A stretch of DNA of 9,404 nucleotides from Chloroflexia bacterium (GCA_025927935.1 JAICKM010000222.1:1-9404), one strand, 5' to 3'. Positions 1 to 5,670 are shown, counted from the stretch's first letter. Translations and numbers: made by a program. Notes: a model not told the origin generated them from the letters alone.

Positions 1-2
1 AC

Positions 3-410
3 CAGGATTTCCTCTGGGGTTTCGGTATCCGCCACGCGCTCACCACGGGCTACCTGGCCGCCCAGGCGGTAATCACCGGGCAGGACTGGCAGCAGATCGC
101 CGACCGGGAAATCCGCCCGCTGGTGCGCGCCTCGCTGGTCAACCGCTGGCTCTACGACCGCATGCCGCCCTGGGGCTATGCCGGGCTCATGCGCCACTTT
201 GCCGGCGCCCCCGACCTCAACACCCTCATCAGCCGCTGGTACCACCCGCGCCGCATCCACCACGTGCTCTGGCCGCTGGTGGCCCGCACCTACCGGCGCG
301 AGGTGGCCGCGCTGGCCGGGCACGCGCGCTACACCAACCGGACGCGCCCGGCCACTGCCGTCCCCAGCGAACCGGATGGGACTGCGGCCTCGCCCATAGT
401 AGCCGATTAG
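3..410 (+). CDS. FAD-dependent oxidoreductase (geranylgeranyl reductase / lycopene cyclase-like), C-terminal part
   Basis: The frame is open from the window edge (first full codon at 3) to TAG at 408-410, giving the last 135 residues of a gene that begins upstream. Near its start it reads GFGIRHALTTGYLAAQA, which matches the last FAD-contacting segment of the PHBH-like/geranylgeranyl reductase superfamily, where a glycine-rich G-x-G-I-x-x-A-x-x-x-G-x-x-A-A helix binds the flavin phosphate. A basic, aromatic C-terminal region follows (RWLYDRMPPWGY, RWYHPRRIHH), as expected for the helical tail of this group. The Rossmann motif and substrate domain lie outside the window, so the substrate (isoprenoid, halogenated or other) cannot be told. 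A Met at 123 is internal and not the start. The last roughly 25 residues are low in structure and probably variable. The gene converges on the methyltransferase, leaving 32 bases between stops. Family call fairly sure, specific function unknown. Confidence 0.72.
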   Translation, partial: QDFLWGFGIRHALTTGYLAAQAVITGQDWQQIADREIRPLVRASLVNRWLYDRMPPWGYAGLMRHFAGAPDLNTLISRWYHPRRIHHVLWPLVARTYRREVAALAGHARYTNRTRPATAVPSEPDGTAASPIVAD

Positions 411-442
411 CCGAGTGGTAGCGAAACCTACGAACCTGGACG

Positions 443-3001
443 CTACTTCCGATCAGCCGTGCTCCCGTCGCGGTGCATGCTGGCCGCCTTGCGCAGCCGC
501 GCGGCCACCAGGTCGCGTGCCGCCCCGAACAGATCGTCTTCCTCGCCGGGCGTCAGGCGCAGGATGCGGGCGAGCACGCGGTTGAGCGGGGCCAGGGTGG
601 CCCGGTAAGTGGGATCAGGCAGCGCCGGGAGCTGGACATCCCAGACGGCGTGCAGCCCTGCGCGCAACGCCGCCTGCTCCGCGGGCACCAGGCGCGCGGG
701 ATCGAGCACGCGCAGGCGGCGCGCGTCCATAGTGGCGAAATCGAGCACGCCCTGGCCCAGGTTCGTGCGACCCTGGAGTTCGATACAGAGCACGGTCAGG
801 ATCGTGTTGAGGATCGCGGCCAGGGTTTCCTGCCCGGCAAATGGAGCCGAGTAGGCCAGCATGTGGAAGCGGCGGTCGCTCAACAGCGGCACCGCGCTAT
901 AACGCTGGCCGTGGCGGGCACCGATGCCGTAGAGCAGGAAGAGGTGCGCCGGAGGCGGGGGCACCAGCGCCCACCAGCCGGGATGCCGCCGCGCCACCGT
1001 GGGCACGTCCAGCCAGCGGACCCCCGCCGGCACTTTCTGCCGCGCCCGCGTGACCTGCGTCTCGCCCCAGGCGATGTAGGCCAGCGCGCCGGCATGGCCC
1101 CGCGCCGCCAGTGTGGCCTTGTCTTCCCGGCAGACGAACAGCCAGGTATCGAGGACATCGGGATCGATACGCAACCGGGGCACGGCGCGCGGCGAACGGA
1201 TCACCGGCACCAGGAACTGCGGTTCGATGCCGAAGGCAGCAATGCGCGCCGCATCCAGATAGAAGAACTCGTTGATGCCGGTGTACATGCCCGTCTGCAC
1301 CTGGGCCAGAGTCGCCAGCGGAACCAGCCGGTCGCCGGCCCGGTCGAGTACCAGGCGCAGAATATCGGGCATACGCAGATAAGTCCCGCCCCACCCCGCG
1401 CCGATCCCCCGCCCGGACCATGTCGCGATGCCGGGCGACTCGGTCAACTGCGCCTGCGGCACCGGGATTACGCTGTATTCCGCAGTCTGCCGGGATATCG
1501 TAGCCGTGTCGATGGCGGCCCAGGCCGTCGGGGCGTGGAGAGCGGCGAAAGGCACGGCACAGCGCACGAAGCGCGTCTTTGCACCGGCGGCAGGTGGCAT
1601 CCCGCGCAGTAGCACAATCACGGTGTTGATCTCGGCGGCAAACGAGCGCTGTGCCTGGTCGTCGATCACCAGTCGGATGTGGCTGATTGCGGCCAGGAAC
1701 GCCCGCAACCGGGCGCCGTAACGCACGTCGAGCCAGGCGTTGGAGGTCAGGAAGCAGAGCGTACCGCCGGGCGCCAGCCGAGCCACGCCCTGGAAGTAGA
1801 AGTACAGGTAGAGGTCGCCCCGCGCGTCGAGCGGACGAGCAACCCGATCCTTTACGGCATCGTAGCCAAAGAAGGCGGGGAAGCGGCGGTAGACGGCGCG
1901 GCTCAGGGCAGCTTTGTAGGCGGGCGGGCCGATGGCCTCCTGGCGCACGTAGGGCGGATTGCCGATGACGATGTCGAACGCCGGTTGCGCGGGGAACGGA
2001 TCGTCCAGCAGACTGTCGGCGGCGCGTAGCTGAAAGGTCGCCGGGGGCGGCAGCGCCGCGCCGGGAGCAAGCGCGGCCACCTGGAGCCAGAGACACAGCG
2101 CCGCGACCTGCATGGCCTGGGGCTGAATATCCACGCCATGCAGCGCGGCCACGACGAGATCGGCGACCGGGCGGGCCGGCATGTTCAGGGCACGCGAGGT
2201 CCGCTGCGCCAGATCGGCCAGGACGGCCAGCATACCCACCAGGAAGGCGCCCGCGCCACAGGCGGGATCGAGCACCCGCACCCGGTCCAGCCAGACTGAA
2301 ATTGCCGGCCACAGCCCGCCGGCACTCAGCGCGGCATCGGCAGCCGCATCCCCGGCAAATACTGCTGCGTAGAGCCGGGCACGGTGGGCTGCACCCAGGT
2401 GATGCGCCAGGCTATCGACCACTGCCAGGCGGCACATCAATTCGATTTCAGTCCGGGCCGTGTAGATCACTCCGGCGGCGCTGGGAGCCAGGCTTTCGTA
2501 CACCGCCGCCAGCAGGGCTGGACTTATAGCCGCACCCGCCGGCTCGTCAGCCTCAGCCGGCGGGCAAGACTCCAGAAGCGCGAAGAAAGCCGCTGCCTCG
2601 GCATCCGTGAGCAGCGCCGCCGGGTCAGGCAGGGCCGGATGGGGGGCCAGGAACGTGCCGCGTAGGTCGGGCCGGTTGGCCAGCAGCGCTCGGATGGCGG
2701 CGACAGCCGGCGGGGGCGCCGCGGGGCCGGCGCAGGCCGCCATCAGCGCGGGAAGCCATTCGGCAAAGAAGCGATCGCGGGCGCCGCTGGCCCGGTAGGC
2801 GGCCCACAGCGCGGGCAGGAAAGCAGCATCCCCGCCGAGCCGCCCGGCGCGGCCCACTAACTCGAAACCCAGCAAGCGCAGCAGGGCTAGCGCGGCAGCG
2901 GCCTGGCGCTGCCCGGCATCGCCGCCGCGCAGGGCCAAAACTCGGCCCCAGGTGCGGGCCAGCGCCACCCACGGCCGCGTGCTCCCGCCGGGCGCGACCA
3001 C
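443..3001 (-). CDS. Eco57I/type IIG-like adenine-specific DNA methyltransferase, apparently lacking a nuclease domain
   Basis: Predicted to transfer a methyl group from S-adenosylmethionine to adenine N6 in a specific DNA site. Residue numbers count from a TTG at 3022, the first possible start after an in-frame TAA; I prefer GTG at 3001 (residue 8; 852 residues) because GGAGG lies 10 bases before it, while the TTG has no such site. Residues 40-130 resemble, in worn form, the helical domain before the methylase in type IIG enzymes (RLGGDAAFL, then PDLRGTFLAPH). Motif I is DPACGAGAF (252-260), an acidic SAM-ribose position lies in GVDIQPQAMQ, and the catalytic motif IV is NPPY (355-358). TSNAWLDVRYG and INTVIVLL are typical of the Eco57I group. 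From about 540 to 770 a target-recognition-like region carries QTGMYTGINEFFYLD and GRTNLGQGVLDF. No PD-(D/E)xK site is visible, and no nuclease or specificity gene lies nearby. It could also be a remnant of a larger enzyme. Confidence 0.85.
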   Translation of the reverse strand: MVAPGGSTRPWVALARTWGRVLALRGGDAGQRQAAAALALLRLLGFELVGRAGRLGGDAAFLPALWAAYRASGARDRFFAEWLPALMAACAGPAAPPPAVAAIRALLANRPDLRGTFLAPHPALPDPAALLTDAEAAAFFALLESCPPAEADEPAGAAISPALLAAVYESLAPSAAGVIYTARTEIELMCRLAVVDSLAHHLGAAHRARLYAAVFAGDAAADAALSAGGLWPAISVWLDRVRVLDPACGAGAFLVGMLAVLADLAQRTSRALNMPARPVADLVVAALHGVDIQPQAMQVAALCLWLQVAALAPGAALPPPATFQLRAADSLLDDPFPAQPAFDIVIGNPPYVRQEAIGPPAYKAALSRAVYRRFPAFFGYDAVKDRVARPLDARGDLYLYFYFQGVARLAPGGTLCFLTSNAWLDVRYGARLRAFLAAISHIRLVIDDQAQRSFAAEINTVIVLLRGMPPAAGAKTRFVRCAVPFAALHAPTAWAAIDTATISRQTAEYSVIPVPQAQLTESPGIATWSGRGIGAGWGGTYLRMPDILRLVLDRAGDRLVPLATLAQVQTGMYTGINEFFYLDAARIAAFGIEPQFLVPVIRSPRAVPRLRIDPDVLDTWLFVCREDKATLAARGHAGALAYIAWGETQVTRARQKVPAGVRWLDVPTVARRHPGWWALVPPPPAHLFLLYGIGARHGQRYSAVPLLSDRRFHMLAYSAPFAGQETLAAILNTILTVLCIELQGRTNLGQGVLDFATMDARRLRVLDPARLVPAEQAALRAGLHAVWDVQLPALPDPTYRATLAPLNRVLARILRLTPGEEDDLFGAARDLVAARLRKAASMHRDGSTADRK

Positions 3002-3011
3002 TTCAGGCGTG

Positions 3012-3016
3012 CCTCC
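3012..3016 (-). promoter_or_regulatory. Ribosome binding site deciding the methyltransferase start
   Basis: Read on the minus strand this is GGAGG, a full Shine-Dalgarno core, ending 10 bases before GTG at 3001. It lies inside the longer frame that would begin at TTG 3022, so it argues for the shorter protein. The TTG itself is preceded by AAAGAAACTCCGCCGA, with no good match. Confidence 0.5.
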
Positions 3017-3098
3017 GCGCAAATCGGCGGAGTTTCTTTAAAAGAGGCGCCGGCCAGGCGCTGCACATAGCGTGCTGGATATCAGTGGTCATACGAGT

Positions 3099-3225
3099 GC
3101 TGAGTAGGCAGTCCGCCGAGACCCGTCATTCTGAGCGGAGCGCAGAATTCTCCGTCTCGTAGGCGAAAAGACGAGACTCTTCGCTCCGCTCAGAGTGACA
3201 ATTCACGTGTGATGGTCTACTCAGC
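3099..3225. repeat. Possible outer boundary of a small non-coding repeat unit (9-bp inverted ends)
   Basis: GCTGAGTAG at 3099-3107 is matched exactly by its reverse complement CTACTCAGC at 3217-3225, enclosing the 3125-3199 hairpin element almost symmetrically (17 bases on each side). The match does not extend outward or inward beyond 9 bp. This could be the terminal repeats of a 127-base miniature element or the base of a larger fold. It could also be chance. No target-site duplication is visible. Confidence 0.3.
3125..3199. repeat. Imperfect inverted-repeat element (REP/MITE-like, CATTCTGAGCGGAGCG family)
   Basis: The left arm begins GTCATTCTGAGCGGAGCG at 3125. The right arm, read on the minus strand from 3199, begins GTCACTCTGAGCGGAGCG, so 17 of the first 18 bases agree. 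Both arms then run through a less conserved stretch to TCTCGT next to a 10-base loop (3161-3170); the left arm carries 7 extra bases there. Such arms are known as dispersed intergenic palindromes in many bacterial genomes, often mis-translated as SERSEES-type peptides. It has no coding capacity. It could fold in transcripts of the methyltransferase leader or act as a terminator, but its A- and C-rich flanks do not look like a classic intrinsic terminator. Confidence 0.75.
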
Positions 3226-3254
3226 GTGATAATTGTCGAGCCATGGCCTATTGC

Positions 3255-3277
3255 GTGCTGAGCGTTTGTGCTGAGCG
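3255..3277. repeat. Two direct copies of GTGCTGAGCG separated by TTT
   Basis: The 10-base unit occurs at 3255-3264 and 3268-3277, a 13-base period that is close to but not exactly one helical turn. A related GTGCTGAG lies at 3097-3104. Direct copies spaced like this can be protein-binding sites, but with only two exact copies chance or local duplication is equally possible. Confidence 0.35.
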
Positions 3278-3296
3278 CCAGATCGCCTATGAGGCT

Positions 3297-3302
3297 ATTA
3301 TA
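3297..3302 (-). promoter_or_regulatory. Candidate -10 box (TATAAT) for leftward transcription
   Basis: The minus strand reads TATAAT exactly, in an otherwise GC-rich genome. No good -35 box lies 16-18 bases upstream (the hexamer there is TCCCAA). If used, it would give the methyltransferase a leader of about 290 bases that includes the inverted-repeat element. No other leftward promoter is better supported. Confidence 0.25.
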
Positions 3303-3371
3303 CGGCATGGATGAGGCAATTGGGACTATCCAGGAATCGGGCCGGGGAGCGAGCGCCACAGAAATGGAACG

Positions 3372-3393
3372 GGCCGGGCGCTGACGCCCGGCC
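3372..3393 (-). terminator. Perfect 9-bp GC hairpin, distal of two after the ferritin-like gene
   Basis: GGCCGGGCG (3372-3380) pairs with CGCCCGGCC (3385-3393) around a four-base loop CTGA. On the minus strand it is followed by GTTCCATTTCTG, a weak T-containing tail. It is the better terminator candidate for the gene ending at 3439. The symmetric stem means direction rests only on the tail. Confidence 0.5.
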
Positions 3394-3407
3394 GGGTCGT
3401 ATAGCGG

Positions 3408-3426
3408 CACGGGATGTGATCCCGTG
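3408..3426 (-). terminator. Perfect 8-bp hairpin, proximal of two after the ferritin-like gene
   Basis: CACGGGAT (3408-3415) pairs with ATCCCGTG (3419-3426) around a three-base loop, 12 bases past the stop of the minus-strand gene. No T-tract follows on either strand. It may stabilise the 3' end of the message or work with the second hairpin at 3372-3393. Confidence 0.4.
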
Positions 3427-3438
3427 GGCCGGGCACGC

Positions 3439-3759
3439 TTATTGGCGCTGGCCCGACTCGTTGGGGCCGTGGCCCACTTTGCCGGCGGGGCCAGTCTCAT
3501 GCTGTAAGCGACGGCTCAGGTGATCGCGCAGCTCGATAGCCTTCTGCATATCCTGCTGCTTGAAGCGCCGCCACATCTCCTGGGCATCGCTGTCTTGATC
3601 TTGCTGAATATACTGATCATAGTGCCACAGCCCATCGACGATGTTGTGCAGCGCCGAAACCATGTTATACGTGGCGTCGGTCAGGGGCGTATCATGGCCC
3701 TGGCTCTGCTGACCGCTATACTGGCTACCGCGCGACGTACCGGTGTTGGGTGTATTCAT
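3439..3759 (-). CDS. Small helical protein, ferritin-like/rubrerythrin-like appearance, function unknown
   Basis: 106 residues from ATG at 3759, chosen because AAGGAG lies 8 bases upstream; a longer frame to 3804 lacks such a site. The first 25 residues are polar and disordered-looking (Gly, Ser, Gln, Thr). Residues 27-86 form two probable amphipathic helices: TYNMVSALHNIVDGLWHYDQYI and a second rich in Gln, Asp and Arg ending in KAIELRDHLSRRL. This pattern recalls small bacterial proteins of the type YDLVSVLYHALQGAE-x-YxxYI, often regarded as ferritin-like. A His (H38, H46) and several Asp/Glu residues are present, but I cannot see a full ExxH di-iron set. The tail is polar. No signal peptide or membrane segment is seen, so it is likely cytosolic. 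It stands alone, divergent from the lipocalin-like gene, with hairpins on both sides. The family resemblance is from memory and only moderate. Confidence 0.72.
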   Translation of the reverse strand: MNTPNTGTSRGSQYSGQQSQGHDTPLTDATYNMVSALHNIVDGLWHYDQYIQQDQDSDAQEMWRRFKQQDMQKAIELRDHLSRRLQHETGPAGKVGHGPNESGQRQ

Positions 3760-3767
3760 AACAACCT

Positions 3768-3773
3768 CTCCTT
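3768..3773 (-). promoter_or_regulatory. Ribosome binding site (AAGGAG) of the small helical protein
   Basis: The minus strand reads AAGGAG, 8 bases before ATG at 3759. It lies inside the longer open frame that starts at 3804 and so favours the 106-residue product. Confidence 0.6.
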
Positions 3774-3787
3774 CACTTCCTTGTGGC

Positions 3788-3806
3788 GATTGGTCACACA
3801 CCAATC
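3788..3806. promoter_or_regulatory. 7-bp inverted repeat in the divergent intergenic region
   Basis: GATTGGT (3788-3794) and ACCAATC (3800-3806) form a perfect inverted repeat with a five-base centre CACAC. It lies 29-47 bases upstream of the leftward ATG at 3759 and about 95 bases upstream of the rightward ATG at 3901. Position and symmetry suit an operator for a dimeric regulator or a leader hairpin. No promoter boxes are clear enough to choose. Confidence 0.4.
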
Positions 3807-3888
3807 AGGTGCATCGCTTGTTTGAGCAACTCCGGTGCCAACACACCTGGCCGGTTGCCGCGTTTCTCTAATGGACGGACTTGCACTG

Positions 3889-3894
3889 AAAGGA
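3889..3894 (+). promoter_or_regulatory. Ribosome binding site (AAAGGA) of the lipocalin-like gene
   Basis: AAAGGA ends 6 bases before ATG at 3901. The alternative in-frame ATG at 3871 and GTG at 3835 have no comparable site, and the site falls inside those longer frames. Confidence 0.55.
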
Positions 3895-3900
3895 CCACGG

Positions 3901-4332
3901 ATGAACGACCATTCCTTGATTGGCACTTGGCGGCTGGTGTCCTATGAACTGGAGAGCACGGCGGGCGCAATCAGCTACCCGTATGGCCGCGATCCCACCG
4001 GCTACCTGATCTACGCGGCGGACGGTTATATGAGCGTGGCCTTTATGACCGGCGGGCGCATCCCGTATGCCGCGGGCGACCGGCTGCGCGGCACGCCGGA
4101 GGAGCTCAGCGCCGCCGCCGATACTTATGTCTCCTATTGTGGCCGCTATGAGTTACTGGAGGACCGGGTGATCCACCACATCGAGGTGAGCCTGTTTCCC
4201 AACTGGGTGGGCGTGGCCCAGACCCGCTACCTCACGCTGGCGGGCAACCGGCTCACGCTGAGCACCCCGCCGATGCTCATGGGCGGCAGCCCGCAGACGG
4301 GTCACGTCACTTGGGAACGCGCGCTGGAATGA
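3901..4332 (+). CDS. Lipocalin-like domain protein
   Basis: 143 residues, close to the usual size of the lipocalin-like single-domain family (Lipocalin_5 type). The protein opens with LIGTWRLVSYE (6-16), the standard first strand with the G-x-W signature. It continues with YPYGRDPTGYLIYAADGYMSV (26-46), YVSYCGRYEL (76-85) and HHIEVSLFPNWVG (92-104), and ends with RYLTLAGNRLTLSTPP (109-124), all strands in the expected order of a small barrel. Members probably bind a small hydrophobic ligand, but no reaction is established, and no ligand can be read from the sequence. There is no signal peptide, so it is likely cytosolic. ATG 3901 fits both the ribosome binding site and the family's N-terminus. 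It is first in a run of six plus-strand genes and is divergent from the small helical protein gene. Family call is firm; the role is unknown. Confidence 0.88.
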   Translation: MNDHSLIGTWRLVSYELESTAGAISYPYGRDPTGYLIYAADGYMSVAFMTGGRIPYAAGDRLRGTPEELSAAADTYVSYCGRYELLEDRVIHHIEVSLFPNWVGVAQTRYLTLAGNRLTLSTPPMLMGGSPQTGHVTWERALE

Positions 4333-4404
4333 GCGGGCCGGCGTTCCGGATCTGTTACCAGGATTTTCACCATTGCGTAGGATAATGGTAGTGATACCGA
4401 AAAG

Positions 4405-4436
4405 CAGGATCCGGGGTGAACACCCCGGATACCCTG
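4405..4436. terminator. GC hairpin in the gap after the lipocalin-like gene
   Basis: ATCCGGGGT (4409-4417) pairs perfectly with ACCCCGGAT (4422-4430) around a GAAC loop. Allowing a two-base bulge, CAGG (4405-4408) extends the stem against CCTG (4433-4436). No T-tract follows. It lies about 75 bases past the lipocalin-like stop and ends about 11 bases before the next ribosome binding site, so it may be a terminator-like end, a leader hairpin or a dispersed palindrome. Confidence 0.4.
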
Positions 4437-4460
4437 GGCATCTACTCAGGAGCGCACGCA

Positions 4461-4889
4461 ATGACTCAAACCAACAGCGACATTTCGTTCGTGCAACCGC
4501 TGGCCGAGCTACCCGTCCGCGGCTACGAAGGCGACGACACCTACGCCTTCACCCTGCGCCTGACCGATACGACCCTGGCCCTGGTGCCCGACGCCGGCAC
4601 CACCGAGCGCATCCGGCAGGGCTTCGCCGCCGGAGAGGTGGGGCTGGAACAGGCGCCCGGCTTCATCCGCGGGTTTGTCTCGCGTATGTTGCGGGTGGGG
4701 ATGCAAGGCGTCGAGGAAGCCTTCCGGCCGCACCCACTCGCCGAAACCGACCTGACCCTGGGCGGGCCGTACCTCCATGTGCGCATCGGGCACTTCGACG
4801 GCGAATACGGGCCGGGCGAGGTGGACCCGGAGGCCGCCGCGCGCTTTGTCGTCGCCTACCAGGCCGCCCGGCAGGCACTGGAGCGGTAG
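4461..4889 (+). CDS. Conserved-looking hypothetical protein, 142 residues
   Basis: I do not recognise this protein. ATG 4461 was chosen because AGGAG lies 8 bases upstream; the frame also extends back to a GTG at 4416, inside a hairpin. The protein is acidic and soluble, without signal peptide or membrane segments. Residues 1-45 look like beta strands (DTYAFTLRLTDTTLALV), 46-90 like helices with a turn at GFIRGFVSRMLRVGMQGVEEAF, 95-118 return to strands (YLHVRIGHFDGEYGPG), and the end is a helix (PEAAARFVVAYQAARQAL). No cysteine occurs, and there is no obvious catalytic triad or metal-binding cluster, although one His and several acidic residues sit together around 108-122. Codon use matches the neighbouring genes and the frame is intact, so it is very probably translated. 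It lies between the lipocalin-like and esterase genes with about 128 bases on either side, so no operon role can be deduced. Confidence 0.7.
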   Translation: MTQTNSDISFVQPLAELPVRGYEGDDTYAFTLRLTDTTLALVPDAGTTERIRQGFAAGEVGLEQAPGFIRGFVSRMLRVGMQGVEEAFRPHPLAETDLTLGGPYLHVRIGHFDGEYGPGEVDPEAAARFVVAYQAARQALER

Positions 4890-4976
4890 CCTGCGCGACC
4901 TACAGGCGCCGGACCGCATGCACCTGCGGACAGAATCGAGGACGGCGCGCGGGACATGAGGTTGCTATGCTGATGC

Positions 4977-5003
4977 CCGGTGGAAGGCCGAAGCCTTCCC
5001 CGG
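4977..5003 (+). promoter_or_regulatory. Bulged 11-bp hairpin directly before the esterase ribosome binding site
   Basis: CCGG (4977-4980) plus GGAAGGC (4982-4988) pairs with GCCTTCC (4993-4999) plus CCGG (5000-5003), with one unpaired T and a CGAA loop. It ends one base before TAAGGAG (5004-5010), which leads to ATG 5017. This close placement could affect ribosome access, or it could be the 3' end of the upstream transcript. No T-tract follows. Confidence 0.4.
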
Positions 5004-5016
5004 TAAGGAGCATAAC

Positions 5017-5670
5017 ATGACTAACGATATACATGGCCCGCATCAGGGCCGGCCCGTCCTGGCGGCGGGCGCCCCGCTGGATCGGGCGCAGGCCGCGATG
5101 ATCCTCATCCACGGGCGCGGGGCCACGGCGGAGAGCATCCTCGACCTGGCCGCCGAGGTGGACCGTCCCGGCTTCGCCTACCTGGCCCCGCAGGCGGCGG
5201 GCAACACCTGGTACCCCAACAGCTTCCTGGCGCCCATCCCCAGCAATGAGCCGGGGCTATCGTCAGGGTTGGCGGTGATCGACGGCCTGCTGGCGCACCT
5301 GGCGGCAGCCCGGCTGCCGCCGGAGCGCACGATCCTGCTGGGCTTCTCGCAGGGCGCCTGCCTGACGGTGGAATATGTGGCGCGGCACGCTCGCCGCTAT
5401 GGCGGCGTGGCCGGGCTGAGCGGCGGCCTGATCGGCCCCGACGGCACGCCGCGCGACTACGCCGGGTCGCTGGCGGGCACGCCGATCTTCCTGGGGTGCA
5501 GCGACGTGGACTTCCACATCCCCAAAGAGCGCGTCGAGGAGAGCGCCGCCGTGCTGCGCCGCCTGGGCGGCGACGTGACGATGCGGCTCTACCCCAACAT
5601 GGGGCACACGGTCAACGCCGATGAACTAGCCGCCGTTCGCGCCCTGATGGCCGGACTCGTTTCCGAGTAG
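5017..5670 (+). CDS. Phospholipase/carboxylesterase-family alpha/beta hydrolase
   Basis: Predicted cytosolic serine esterase of the Abhydrolase_2 family, which cleaves carboxylic esters, including lysophospholipids and small acyl esters, through an acyl-serine intermediate. The 217-residue length is usual. The oxyanion-hole segment is ILIHGRGA (29-36). The nucleophile elbow is GFSQGA with Ser111, the acid is most likely Asp165 in CSDVDFHIP, and the base is His197 in NMGHTVN. WYPNSF (65-70) and PERTILLGFSQG also fit the family. No signal peptide is seen; this small predicted-esterase branch is normally intracellular. ATG 5017 follows AAGGAG by 6 bases and gives a normal N-terminus. A strong hairpin lies just before the ribosome binding site and another just after the stop, so the gene may have its own transcript. 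The natural substrate cannot be inferred. Confidence 0.92.
   Translation: MTNDIHGPHQGRPVLAAGAPLDRAQAAMILIHGRGATAESILDLAAEVDRPGFAYLAPQAAGNTWYPNSFLAPIPSNEPGLSSGLAVIDGLLAHLAAARLPPERTILLGFSQGACLTVEYVARHARRYGGVAGLSGGLIGPDGTPRDYAGSLAGTPIFLGCSDVDFHIPKERVEESAAVLRRLGGDVTMRLYPNMGHTVNADELAAVRALMAGLVSE

Larger units (their letters stand above)
3023..3438. other. Gene-free 416-base region with repeats and hairpins
   Basis: No convincing gene is seen on either strand. The region is visibly richer in A and T than its neighbours. It holds an inverted-repeat element (3125-3199), a wider 9-bp inverted pair around it (3099-3107 with 3217-3225), two 10-base direct copies (3255-3277), a TATAAT box on the minus strand (3297-3302) and two tandem hairpins (3372-3426). 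A minus-strand open frame across 3126-3500 translates the repeat as CHSERSEESRLF, a string known from over-predicted repeat ORFs, so I do not call it a gene. The region separates two minus-strand genes and should contain the terminator of one and the promoter of the other. Confidence 0.7.

Noticed and set aside
403..442. GCCGAGTGGT resembling the D-arm of a Leu/Ser tRNA
   Set aside because: No acceptor stem, anticodon arm or T-arm can be built around it, and the space between the two convergent genes is only 32 bases.
473..1612. Plus-strand open frame of 379 codons opposite the methyltransferase
   Set aside because: It lies antisense to the recognition half of a recognised methyltransferase and has Arg/Gln/His-rich low-complexity translation without any family signature.
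897..2312. Minus-strand 471-codon frame inside the methyltransferase gene
   Set aside because: It is a shifted frame of the same strand, Arg/Gly/Pro-rich, while the true frame carries all methylase motifs without interruption, so there is no sign of a frameshift.
3099..3277. CRISPR-like array because of repeated CTGAGCG units
   Set aside because: The units are short, irregularly spaced and partly inverted, with no constant repeat and spacer length and no cas gene.
3126..3500. Minus-strand open frame of 124 codons
   Set aside because: Its end is the translated inverted repeat (CHSERSEESRLF type) and its start runs into the 3' end of the ferritin-like gene. It covers two hairpins and lacks a ribosome binding site.
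443..3759. A multi-gene defence system around the methyltransferase
   Set aside because: No nuclease, helicase, phosphatase or specificity gene lies in the window. The neighbours are an oxidoreductase and a small helical protein with no evident defence link.
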